A stretch of DNA of 64,000 bases, taken from the NCBI GenBank assembly GCA_947488435.1, contig CANKZG010000001.1, positions 310,001-374,000 of the forward strand. Direction: 5' to 3'. Source of the DNA: an uncultured Flavobacteriaceae bacterium. GTDB lineage: Bacteria; Bacteroidota; Bacteroidia; Flavobacteriales; Flavobacteriaceae. How positions within the stretch are numbered: the stretch's first letter is position 1; every line of letters begins with the position of its first letter. Below the pieces are notes generated by a model. It saw only the letters and a list, made by a program, of their open reading frames with translations. It ran no database searches and was not told the origin of the DNA. This document shows, one piece after another, positions 1 to 8,262 of the stretch. The position numbers and the translations under genes were made by a program.

Positions 1-741
1 AATTACAGCAGTAAGGAGTGGCGAAATGCAAACATTAAAATGTTCGAAACTGAACATAAATTCTATACAAACTACGCAAAAGAACAATGGCAGGAGGGAA
101 AGGATAAAAATTTAAAATCCCTTAAAAAAGATAAGAGAACAGAAAAAGAGATCGCAAAAAAAGAAGCGATTAAGGCAAAATATAAGAGTGAAAGTCCAGA
201 TAGAGGCATACAAACTCTTTTTAGAGTGACGCTAAAAAATCATCTTACTCTTAGTGACATTGCAGATACGAAAGCTAATATTTTACTTTCCGTAAATGCT
301 ATTATTATCTCTTTGGCACTTTCAAATCTAATTCCTAAGTTAGATAATCCGTCCAACGAATATTTGATTTACCCTACAGTTATTTTTGTCTTTTTTAGTG
401 TAGTATCTATGAGTTTAGCTGTGTTGGCAACTCGTCCGAACGTAACACGCGGCAAGTTTACCAAAGAAGACGTTACCAACAGAAAAGTAAACCTGCTCTT
501 TTTTGGTAATTTTCATAAGATGAGCCTTATGGACTATGAATGGGCGATACAAGAGTTGGCAAAAGATAAAGATTACATCTACAGTTCCTTAACTAAGGAT
601 CTATATTTTCTTGGATTAGTTCTGAATAGAAAATACAATATTCTAAGATGGACCTATACCATTTTCATGATAGGTATTGTAATATCCGTAATTGCCTTTG
701 GTGTATCTTTTCGTTTCTTTGGACCGGATCGAATCGCTTAA
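1..741 (+). CDS. HD/PycTM (Pycsar effector-like) protein, 5' end outside window
   Basis: The reading frame is open from base 1 with no stop before the first internal ATG at position 40, so this is the 3' part of a longer gene. The visible part starts in a basic, Lys-rich linker, then has a conserved segment (LTLSDIADTKANILLSVN) and two membrane segments (about residues 85-105 and 110-130 counted from the ATG at 40), a cytoplasmic loop and a last membrane helix near the C terminus. This matches the PycTM domain (DUF5706), the transmembrane effector of Pycsar cyclic-pyrimidine defence. In Flavobacteriaceae it is commonly fused behind an HD phosphohydrolase domain, which would lie off the left edge (inference). 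No cyclase gene is visible nearby, so a housekeeping nucleotide-signalling role is as likely as defence. Confidence 0.75.
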   Translation, partial: NYSSKEWRNANIKMFETEHKFYTNYAKEQWQEGKDKNLKSLKKDKRTEKEIAKKEAIKAKYKSESPDRGIQTLFRVTLKNHLTLSDIADTKANILLSVNAIIISLALSNLIPKLDNPSNEYLIYPTVIFVFFSVVSMSLAVLATRPNVTRGKFTKEDVTNRKVNLLFFGNFHKMSLMDYEWAIQELAKDKDYIYSSLTKDLYFLGLVLNRKYNILRWTYTIFMIGIVISVIAFGVSFRFFGPDRIA

Positions 742-742
742 A

Positions 743-3112
743 TTACGCCTTCAATTCCTCCATTAGATCATCATAAGTATAGGTTCTTTCAGATTCTTTT
801 CCTTTCTTATATAGAATCTCCGCTCGTATAGCTTTAAGTCCTGAAACACCTTGTAGACCCTCTAACTCTAATATTTCTATCTTATTAGTAAAGTATCCTT
901 TTGCTTTTAAAAATCGAATATATCTCAAGTATTCAATTTCATCTTTCTTCTGAGAATAAACAATCGCGAGTTTTCCCTTTTGAGTAAGTCGTTCAGTTGT
1001 TCCTTTAACAAAGGATTTATCTATTCGTTTTTTGATAATTTCATACCTGGCATTATAGGTACCATCTACATCAAACTGCTTTTCGTCCATCCTAAAACGT
1101 ATGGACAATGAAGCATTATAAACCAAAATTAATGAAGCGACATCTAATTTAATAGGAAGTTTTGGTTTTAAATTGTAATAACCATTTTCCATTTCGCACA
1201 TAACTTGCAATTGCCACAAGCGTAAGTTGTTTAAGTACAAAGAGTTAAATTCCTGATCCCCAGCTATAGTATTACCAATATACATATTATGCTCTACACC
1301 ATCCGTTTTATAACGTTCAAAATAGTGCGGAAACATCTCCTGAGCTTCTTGCTGTTTTTTGTCAATAATACCGGCAAGTTTCTCATTAATTTGCATTACA
1401 CTTTCATCGTAATTTCTACGATGATCATAATACGATTCTGTGGTGGAGTCTATTGCACTAGTGTACGCTTTAACCAAAGGTTTTAACGTATCAAAAGTAT
1501 TAAAATGTTCAAATACTGGGTTTATTTCCTCTTTTATAAAGTCAAAAATGGCTTGCTCACTGCTCGTATGGAGCACTTCCTTAACATCATCTATATACCC
1601 ATTTACTCGAAACATCAACTCCTCATAAATCGGAAGTTTTTTAATTTTTACCGCAGTTTCCAAAACCGTATTTACCTCAGAAAGCTGTATCATTAAATCG
1701 CGTTGAATAGCTGTATTTCTTGCTTTTGAAGAATCCTTGATGTCCACCTGACCGTATAATGGATACACATCTTTAAATACAATTTCTTTAAAGGTGGGTT
1801 GTCTTCCTTCTAGGTCGTCAATAATAAAGCGTTTTGCTTCTTCTTGAAATTTCCAATACACCGACGGGTGAACAGAAGTACATTCATGTTGAATAATAGC
1901 ATCTATTAAGTTCTCCTCTTCTGCTTTAGAGCGCATTACGGCCGATACAATATACGGCATAACATCCTCCAGTTTATTGGCATTTATACTATTTAATTGA
2001 TTCGTAGTCGTAGAAACCAATTCCAAGACACCGAGTAATTCATCCTTTTCACAAATAGGCGCAAAAATGGCACTGCGAATGCCTTGTTCTTTTAGCCCTT
2101 TATAAGGGTTCATCCCATCTGATAATTCATAAGCTTTATCCACGTTTGAAATTGCAAAAAAGGAACCTTTGCGCATCAAATTGTTATAGGAGGAAGGACA
2201 GAGTACATCGTCACACGATAAATTATCCTCATCTCTTAGGATATAGCTTTCTATTCCTTGTCCGTATACACGTTCAAATTTATCCTCCTTATCATTATAG
2301 GTAACAAAACCTACATTAATATCTGCTAAATTAAAAAGGGATTGAAACGTTTCTTGCAAGCTATCTATAAAACTCTCATTACCTCTTTTGTTATTTGCAA
2401 TTAAACCCGATTTAATTTCAGATATCGCAAATTCAGCAGTAACATCAAACATATTTGATATCACAAAACCTTTGCTTATAAAGCTATTGGGAGGGATTTT
2501 TTCTTTCCACAGTTCCAAATTATCAAAGTTCTCGAGCAATTCATCAACATCTGCCTGAGTAATGTTTAGCGCTTCTCCATTAGGAACGATTTCCATAAAA
2601 TCAGCATTATACAGAATTCTGTAATAATGCATTACGCCATCGGCATTGGGGATATGGTAAAAAAATGGTCGCTTAAAATCCAACTTAAACCCGTAATAGA
2701 AGCTTAGAATGACAGTTGCAGCGATGACATAGTGCTCATCATATGGAATATCATTTAATTTAGGTTCAAATCCATCTCCTGCATCTTCAATAATTTTTCT
2801 AAACCTTTCTGACGAATTAAAAATAGTATTGCTATAAGGTAAAGAAGCTGTTTTTATCTCGTTTTTAGTAAGTACCTCTGAAAAAACATCTTGAAAGAGT
2901 ATTTCAATTACTTTTTCATACTTTTTTAGCAAATTAGGATCTTCAAATCCATCTCTTAATTCAGGAAAGGGTTCTTGTGCCGCCAATATACGCTTTGCCT
3001 TATTAGCCTCAAAAGTGTTTTCACTTTTAGCCATAAGATCATAATGCTCTAACAGTTTATTAAAACTGATCAGCTGCATTAAAGGTAATTCCATAGGTTT
3101 TTCCGGCTTCAT
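743..3112 (-). CDS. Large GAF-domain protein of unknown function
   Basis: This 789-residue soluble protein has no signal peptide or membrane helices. A GAF-like sensory domain can be recognised around residues 245-400, including a segment (IRSAIFAPICEKDELLGVLEL) typical of the GAF core strands. It is flanked by an N-terminal domain of about 220 residues and a long, mostly helical C-terminal region of about 390 residues that I cannot assign. There is no kinase, cyclase, GGDEF or HTH output domain. It ends 1 bp from the stop codon of the convergent PycTM gene and is divergent from the metallophosphoesterase gene. The family appears conserved in Flavobacteriaceae. What the GAF domain binds and what the protein outputs are unknown. 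Confidence 0.7.
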   Translation of the reverse strand: MKPEKPMELPLMQLISFNKLLEHYDLMAKSENTFEANKAKRILAAQEPFPELRDGFEDPNLLKKYEKVIEILFQDVFSEVLTKNEIKTASLPYSNTIFNSSERFRKIIEDAGDGFEPKLNDIPYDEHYVIAATVILSFYYGFKLDFKRPFFYHIPNADGVMHYYRILYNADFMEIVPNGEALNITQADVDELLENFDNLELWKEKIPPNSFISKGFVISNMFDVTAEFAISEIKSGLIANNKRGNESFIDSLQETFQSLFNLADINVGFVTYNDKEDKFERVYGQGIESYILRDEDNLSCDDVLCPSSYNNLMRKGSFFAISNVDKAYELSDGMNPYKGLKEQGIRSAIFAPICEKDELLGVLELVSTTTNQLNSINANKLEDVMPYIVSAVMRSKAEEENLIDAIIQHECTSVHPSVYWKFQEEAKRFIIDDLEGRQPTFKEIVFKDVYPLYGQVDIKDSSKARNTAIQRDLMIQLSEVNTVLETAVKIKKLPIYEELMFRVNGYIDDVKEVLHTSSEQAIFDFIKEEINPVFEHFNTFDTLKPLVKAYTSAIDSTTESYYDHRRNYDESVMQINEKLAGIIDKKQQEAQEMFPHYFERYKTDGVEHNMYIGNTIAGDQEFNSLYLNNLRLWQLQVMCEMENGYYNLKPKLPIKLDVASLILVYNASLSIRFRMDEKQFDVDGTYNARYEIIKKRIDKSFVKGTTERLTQKGKLAIVYSQKKDEIEYLRYIRFLKAKGYFTNKIEILELEGLQGVSGLKAIRAEILYKKGKESERTYTYDDLMEELKA

Positions 3113-3226
3113 AGAACTGATTAGTCGTTTTTGTTTATATAAAGTTACGAAGAATGCTTTATAAATTTGTTAAAGGAATCTTTAAAGGATTCATCACTTT
3201 TTCAGATATTTAGAAAAAAAATACAA

Positions 3227-4126
3227 ATGTCATCCAAAAAAAGGTTATCCAAAGCCTACCGTAATGCAAAAATAATACCCTTTGATGATACTTCTAAATT
3301 TATTTTTTTTAGTGATTGCCATCGAGGGGATAACAGTTTTGCAGATGACTTTGCCAACAACAGAAATATCTATTATCATGCTTTAAAGCATTATTTTAAA
3401 AACGATTACTGTTATTGCGAGCTGGGCGATGGTAATGAACTATGGGAAAACCTTACGTTTGAACCCATTTTTGAAGCACACAAAAATGTGTTTATGCTCT
3501 TAAAGCGATTTCACGACGTAGGTCGTCTTCATATGATTTATGGAAATCACGATATGATATATCGTAATTCTAGTGTCGTAAAAAAACACTTAGATAGTTA
3601 TTTTGAACCCAAAGATGATAAAGAGTCGGTATTATTACCGGGGCTTGAATACCACGAAGCTATTGTATTGAAACATTTGGAAACCAATCAAGAAATTTTT
3701 CTTACTCATGGACATCAAGCCGACTTTATGAACTATCATGGATGGCGTCTAAATCGATTTTTAGTACGAGTGTTATGGAAACCGCTGCAAGTTTTAGGTA
3801 TTTCAGATCCCACAAGTCCTGCTAAAAACTTTAAGGAATTGATTAAAGTGGAAAGACGCGTAAAGAAGTGGGTAGCTGAACATAACAATCGTATGACGAT
3901 CATTGGACATACACATCGTCCGCGATTTCCGGAACCTGGGGAGCTTGCCTTTTTTAATGATGGTAGCTGTGTGCATCCTAGAAGCATTACTGGTATTGAA
4001 CTAGAAAATGGTAAAATATCGCTTATTAAATGGCAAATTGCTACAAAAGACGATGGAACGCTACAAATTGTAAAAATTCTTTTAGAAGGTCCAGAACGTA
4101 TAAACGATTATCGAACTAACAATTAA
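3227..4126 (+). CDS. Calcineurin-like metallophosphoesterase (LpxH-like)
   Basis: The five metal-binding blocks of the calcineurin-like phosphoesterase fold are all present in order: FFSDCHRGD, GDGNELWE, YGNHD, THGHQ and IGHTH. The protein is cytosolic, with no signal peptide. The frame opens earlier at a TTG (3167), but the ATG at 3227 (MSSKKRLSKAYRN) fits the family start better; the extra 20 residues look unconserved. Relatives include UDP-2,3-diacylglucosamine hydrolase (LpxH) and serine/threonine phosphatase-like enzymes. The substrate cannot be told from sequence. The SGNH hydrolase gene starts 3 bp after its stop, so the two are probably co-transcribed. Confidence 0.85.
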   Translation: MSSKKRLSKAYRNAKIIPFDDTSKFIFFSDCHRGDNSFADDFANNRNIYYHALKHYFKNDYCYCELGDGNELWENLTFEPIFEAHKNVFMLLKRFHDVGRLHMIYGNHDMIYRNSSVVKKHLDSYFEPKDDKESVLLPGLEYHEAIVLKHLETNQEIFLTHGHQADFMNYHGWRLNRFLVRVLWKPLQVLGISDPTSPAKNFKELIKVERRVKKWVAEHNNRMTIIGHTHRPRFPEPGELAFFNDGSCVHPRSITGIELENGKISLIKWQIATKDDGTLQIVKILLEGPERINDYRTNN

Positions 4127-4129
4127 ATT

Positions 4130-4807
4130 TTGAAAAAAACTATTCTTTTTATCTTATTTAGCAGTATGATACCTATGGTTCAAGCTCAAGATTGGGCAAA
4201 TTTGGAGCGTTATAAAACGGAAAACTCCCTTCTTAGCAAACCCAAGGCTAACGAGCATCGTGTAATTTTTATGGGAAATTCAATTACCGAGGGCTGGTCA
4301 GGCGTGTTTCCCAATTTTTTTACGGATAACACTTATGTGAATCGGGGTGTTAGTGGGCAAACTACACCTCAAATGCTTTTGCGTTTTCGTCAGGATGTTA
4401 TTGCATTGCAACCTAAAGCTGTTGTTATTTTAGCAGGTACAAATGATATTGCTGGAAATACAGGTCCGATGACTCTTCAAATGATTATGGACAATCTAAT
4501 TTCAATGGTAGAATTGGCAAATGCCAATGCTATTAAGGTAATTTTGTGTTCCGTATTGCCTGCTTTTGATTACCCGTGGCGACCTGGACTTTCCCCCAAT
4601 ACTAAAATCCCAGCGCTGAACCAGCTTATGGAATCTTATGCAAATACACATGACATTATTTATTTGAATTATTTCGATGCAATGACGGACGGCAATAACG
4701 GTATGCAGGCTGAATTAACCACCGATGGTGTTCACGTTAGCAAAAAGGGATATGAACTTATGATAGCATTGGTTCAGGAAGCAATCGCCAAAACACGCAC
4801 TCCATAG
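4130..4807 (+). CDS. Secreted SGNH/GDSL-family hydrolase
   Basis: A TTG start follows the preceding stop codon by 3 bp and gives a clear Sec signal peptide (MKKTILFILFSSMIPMVQAQ), so the mature protein is periplasmic or outside the cell. The SGNH blocks are visible: GNSIT with the nucleophilic Ser (block I), the Gly-containing loop RGVSGQTT (block II), GTNDI with Asn (block III) and DGVH with the catalytic Asp/His (block V). Family members are esterases, acetylxylan esterases or lysophospholipases acting on sugar or lipid esters. The length, 225 residues, is normal. The substrate is unknown. Confidence 0.88.
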   Translation: MKKTILFILFSSMIPMVQAQDWANLERYKTENSLLSKPKANEHRVIFMGNSITEGWSGVFPNFFTDNTYVNRGVSGQTTPQMLLRFRQDVIALQPKAVVILAGTNDIAGNTGPMTLQMIMDNLISMVELANANAIKVILCSVLPAFDYPWRPGLSPNTKIPALNQLMESYANTHDIIYLNYFDAMTDGNNGMQAELTTDGVHVSKKGYELMIALVQEAIAKTRTP

Positions 4808-4972
4808 CATATTTATTCCTGTAAGCCATGAATTTTAAATCCTATACCGATAAATTCGTTGATTTCAACCTTATATTGGTGTTTCTGACTACTAAAATCC
4901 TTTTATTTAACAGCATTTTATAGCCTTCTGGCAAGGTATTTGTTATTTTTATACTGAATTTACGACTGTTTT

Positions 4973-5641
4973 ATGCATATGAGACTTGCGCTAACTTTTC
5001 TAGTTTTACTCTTTTGGATCGTTTCCGGAATGGCACAGAGTGATATCCCTGCTGAAAAACCTTTAAAGGTAGAAAGCAAAAAGTTGGACGTTAAAGCCAA
5101 TACCAAAACAAAGAATACACTTAAAGTTCCAGATGCCCTAAAAGGGAAAATTGAGGTTAAAAATCCGAATGAACGTAAAGTAAACATGCTTCCTACACGG
5201 AATTTGGTTGCGGCAGGAACAGGTTTGAAAATTGATCCTAAAATTGGGAATAGAGAACGAAATAGTAAAAGCAAAAAACACTTTGGAGATCAAAATCTTG
5301 GTGAGATCACAAGCAGTTCCAGTTACGTTGGTATTGTTTTTAGAGATCATGAATATGTGGATGGAGACCGCGTAAAAGTTTCTGCTAACGATCAAGTAAT
5401 AGAGCCTAATGTAGTACTAAGTGGTGTTTTTAAAGGTGTAAATGTCGATCTTCAAAACGGTTTCAACCGTATCAGTTTTGAGGCACTAAATCAAGGATCA
5501 TCAGGTCCTAATACCGCTCAGGTAGCTGTTTATGACGAAAAAGGACAGCTAATTTATTCCAATCGATGGAACTTATCTACCGGATCTAAGGCTACCTTAG
5601 TAGTGATTAAAGAAAACGATAAAATTACTTCCGCAAATTAA
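4973..5641 (+). CDS. Secreted protein of unknown function
   Basis: The protein has an N-terminal signal peptide with a cleavage-like site after SGMAQ. The start is ATG at 4973, or ATG at 4979 two codons later. A basic, Lys-rich low-complexity region (about residues 25-105) is followed by a conserved-looking beta-rich domain (about 112-215) resembling a small beta-sandwich. I recognise no enzymatic motif and no T9SS sorting domain. It is preceded by 165 bp of non-coding DNA and ends 4 bp from the convergent acylase gene. It is probably a periplasmic protein. Confidence 0.7.
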   Translation: MHMRLALTFLVLLFWIVSGMAQSDIPAEKPLKVESKKLDVKANTKTKNTLKVPDALKGKIEVKNPNERKVNMLPTRNLVAAGTGLKIDPKIGNRERNSKSKKHFGDQNLGEITSSSSYVGIVFRDHEYVDGDRVKVSANDQVIEPNVVLSGVFKGVNVDLQNGFNRISFEALNQGSSGPNTAQVAVYDEKGQLIYSNRWNLSTGSKATLVVIKENDKITSAN

Positions 5642-5645
5642 TCGT

Positions 5646-7829
5646 TCATCGTTCTCCAGGGTGATATGTTTTCTTAGCTCTCTTTAAAACATCTTCTTTA
5701 TAATAAGGCACATCCTTAAATTCAATATCTGCATAGCGTTGTAACTGATCTCTAAAATGAGGAGAATCTGGATCTCCACTTTGTCCACCCGCAAGCATGG
5801 TCTTTGCTTTTACTCTATCTCCAAATTCTACTACCGCAACAAAACTATTTCCTCGAGTTCCGTATATTTTTTTGGTATTATTGGTATAACGAGCACCATA
5901 AGCTGCTAAAGCACCCCAACGTCCAGATGCAAAGCCTACAGGAACGCTAGGAGCATCATCACTAAACGGTTGTCGTATATCAGAACTGATTCTTTGAAAA
6001 CGATTTACTTCCCCCCAAGGCATATTCCATGTACCAAAATCAGTTTCTAACTGTTCAATTACCTTCAAAAAAACAGCCAAACGCTCATCCAAAGGTGAAC
6101 TTGAGCCAAAATACGTCATTAATTCCATATCACTTTTAACCCCTTCAGGCCTATCTCCAGTGCGCCCATATAACGTACCGTAATAATGGGCTAAGGTCAT
6201 AGCTACTGAATTCTTAGACGTTCTATAATCCCATTGTCTTAAAACCTCAATAGGAGCACCTAGTTTTTTTGTGCGATCTAATTTATCATAAGCATCAACT
6301 AATCCCGGTATCAGCGCCTCAAACGCCGGAAGTTTAGTATCATGCCCTAAAGCAATAAGCTTATCCAAGGTAAAATCTTTTTTATCTTTTAATAATTCAA
6401 TAGCATGAACTCCCCGGAAATTCTCCCGATCTAAAGACATATATCGAGGGTAGTTTTCTCGTTTAGGGCTATATTCTAATGCGGCTGTAAAAGGTGTAGA
6501 ATTACAATTTTGCAACCAACCATTGGCTGGGTTTAGTACTAAGATATTTTCGTCAACTTCATGCAACCCTTTCCAATCGGTATCTGGATTACTGCCATCC
6601 ACTGCTTTGGTATAATCAAATACAGTATCGCGTACAGGAATAAAATTCCCATGAAAATAAGCAATATTGCCTTCGGCATCTGCATATACCGTATTATTTG
6701 AAGAATTCGTTCGAATATCCATCATTTTGCGAAAACCTTCATACCCTTCTTGTTTTGTTCGAATATAGGATTGTTCCAAAGCCTTTACCGGATTCCACAT
6801 CAATGCAGTTGCTACAGGCTTTCCATCCTCTAAATGGGTTATTGGACCATGATGTGTTCGATGCATCGGAAACTTTTTTTCCTTCATAAGATCACCATCC
6901 TTATATTTTAAGGTTACCTCTAACTGTTCTACGGGTCTAAGTTCTTCCCCATATACGTAAAAAGGAGTCCCATCCTGAGTAACTATAGTCTCCTTAAACT
7001 CATCAATAATATCGGTGTACGTAGAGGTATGCATCCAACCTGTTTTTTCATTAAAACCCTGGTATACAAAAAACTGTCCCCAAGTAACAGCACCATATGC
7101 ATTAAGTCCTTCCTCGCTTACTACATGCACTTCTCCTCTAAAGTAAAATGAAGTATGTGGATTTATAAGTAACAAGGTATTCCCTGATGCAGTAAGCTTT
7201 CCCGAAATCGCAATTCCATTAGAGCCTTTGGGTTCTAGTTCTTCTTTCTTCTTTTTAGTTTCCAATTCCTGAAGTTCAGAAAAAGCAATTCCTTTTTCAT
7301 AATAGGCTTTTATTTTTCTGGTGGATACCCGTTCTATGTCCCCTCCTATAGACCCCTCACTAAAATACATGGACATCCAAGGTTCAAATTTTGTCAGCAA
7401 CCGCGGAGTTACTTCAGGATGTGTATGTAAGTAATAATTAATTCCATCCGCGAAAGCATCGCACAACTCCTGTAACCATTTCGGACTTTTTTCATAGTTC
7501 GCTATTGCCTCCTCTTTGGTCATAAACATGTGGGCTCTTAAGTCACTATAAATTGCTTCCTCTCCTTCAACCTCTGCCAACCTTCCTGTAGCCCAAATAT
7601 AATTTTGTTCAACACGTTTAAAATCATCTTCACATTGTGCATATAATAGTCCAAAAACAGCATCTGCATCCGTTTTTCCATAAATATGTGGCACTCCAAA
7701 ATCGTCTCGAATAATGGTTGTTTGAGCCGCATGCGACTCCCATCGCTCAATGTCGGTTAAGGGTTCTTTTTCTGTGGCAGTTTTACAAGATAAAATGGCA
7801 ACTAGGAGAAAAAATGGAAGATATTTCAT
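5646..7829 (-). CDS. Penicillin-acylase-family lipoprotein (Ntn hydrolase)
   Basis: The N terminus is a lipoprotein signal with Cys15 in a lipobox-like context (AILSC), which places the protein on the periplasmic membrane face. It belongs to the N-terminal-nucleophile acylase family (peptidase S45). The conserved N-terminal segment (RDDFGVPHIYG), the helical alpha chain and the self-cleavage point PKGSNGIAISG are all present; Ser203 after Gly would become the nucleophile of the beta chain. Members hydrolyse amide bonds in beta-lactams, acyl-homoserine lactones or N-acylated amino acids. The length of 727 residues is usual. The substrate is not predictable. Confidence 0.88.
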   Translation of the reverse strand: MKYLPFFLLVAILSCKTATEKEPLTDIERWESHAAQTTIIRDDFGVPHIYGKTDADAVFGLLYAQCEDDFKRVEQNYIWATGRLAEVEGEEAIYSDLRAHMFMTKEEAIANYEKSPKWLQELCDAFADGINYYLHTHPEVTPRLLTKFEPWMSMYFSEGSIGGDIERVSTRKIKAYYEKGIAFSELQELETKKKKEELEPKGSNGIAISGKLTASGNTLLLINPHTSFYFRGEVHVVSEEGLNAYGAVTWGQFFVYQGFNEKTGWMHTSTYTDIIDEFKETIVTQDGTPFYVYGEELRPVEQLEVTLKYKDGDLMKEKKFPMHRTHHGPITHLEDGKPVATALMWNPVKALEQSYIRTKQEGYEGFRKMMDIRTNSSNNTVYADAEGNIAYFHGNFIPVRDTVFDYTKAVDGSNPDTDWKGLHEVDENILVLNPANGWLQNCNSTPFTAALEYSPKRENYPRYMSLDRENFRGVHAIELLKDKKDFTLDKLIALGHDTKLPAFEALIPGLVDAYDKLDRTKKLGAPIEVLRQWDYRTSKNSVAMTLAHYYGTLYGRTGDRPEGVKSDMELMTYFGSSSPLDERLAVFLKVIEQLETDFGTWNMPWGEVNRFQRISSDIRQPFSDDAPSVPVGFASGRWGALAAYGARYTNNTKKIYGTRGNSFVAVVEFGDRVKAKTMLAGGQSGDPDSPHFRDQLQRYADIEFKDVPYYKEDVLKRAKKTYHPGER

Positions 7830-7869
7830 TTCGGGTATAGTTTTTCAAATATGCTAATGCAGATAAAGT

Positions 7870-8079
7870 TCAAGCTTTCTTTAAAAATTGTGTTTTAAGT
7901 ACGATATAGCTTTTCCCAATTCTACATTCTACCTCTTGTGGGTTAGCTGTTAATCTAATATTGCGGATGGCAATGCCTCTCTTAAGGGTTTTTGTCATCC
8001 CTTTAATTTTCAAATCTTTAGTAACATGCACGTTATCTCCATGGGTCAACAAATTACCATTACTATCTTTTACGTCCAT
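7870..8079 (-). CDS. PhnA/YjdM C-terminal domain protein
   Basis: This 69-residue protein matches only the C-terminal SH3-like domain of the PhnA/YjdM family (DSNGNLL, DNVHVTKDLKIKG, LKRG, NIRL). The usual N-terminal zinc-ribbon half is missing. The frame starts cleanly at an ATG and I saw no upstream zinc-ribbon remnant, so it is a stand-alone small protein and not an obvious pseudogene. The family was named for alkylphosphonate utilisation but is not a confirmed phosphonate enzyme. The function here is unknown. Confidence 0.75.
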   Translation of the reverse strand: MDVKDSNGNLLTHGDNVHVTKDLKIKGMTKTLKRGIAIRNIRLTANPQEVECRIGKSYIVLKTQFLKKA

Positions 8080-8262
8080 GCCATTTTAATTTAGAGTTAA
8101 AATAATAGTATCCCAATTCATATACTAATTTTTAAACCTAAAAGTACTCCGTTTGGCAAAAACCATCCCTGAAAGAATAAAATATGATAAATTTATTTTC
8201 AATAAAAGCCCTCCACGATTTTTTGAATTAACTTGCACTTTCATCTAAATATTGCTTTACCT

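Noticed and set aside
1-4807. Possible defence island around the PycTM gene
   Set aside because: The neighbours are conserved housekeeping-type genes, base composition is uniform, and there are no mobility genes, cyclases or nucleases.
4960-5274. 104-codon minus-strand ORF antisense to the secreted protein gene
   Set aside because: The plus-strand frame has a convincing signal peptide and domain; the antisense product is a shadow.
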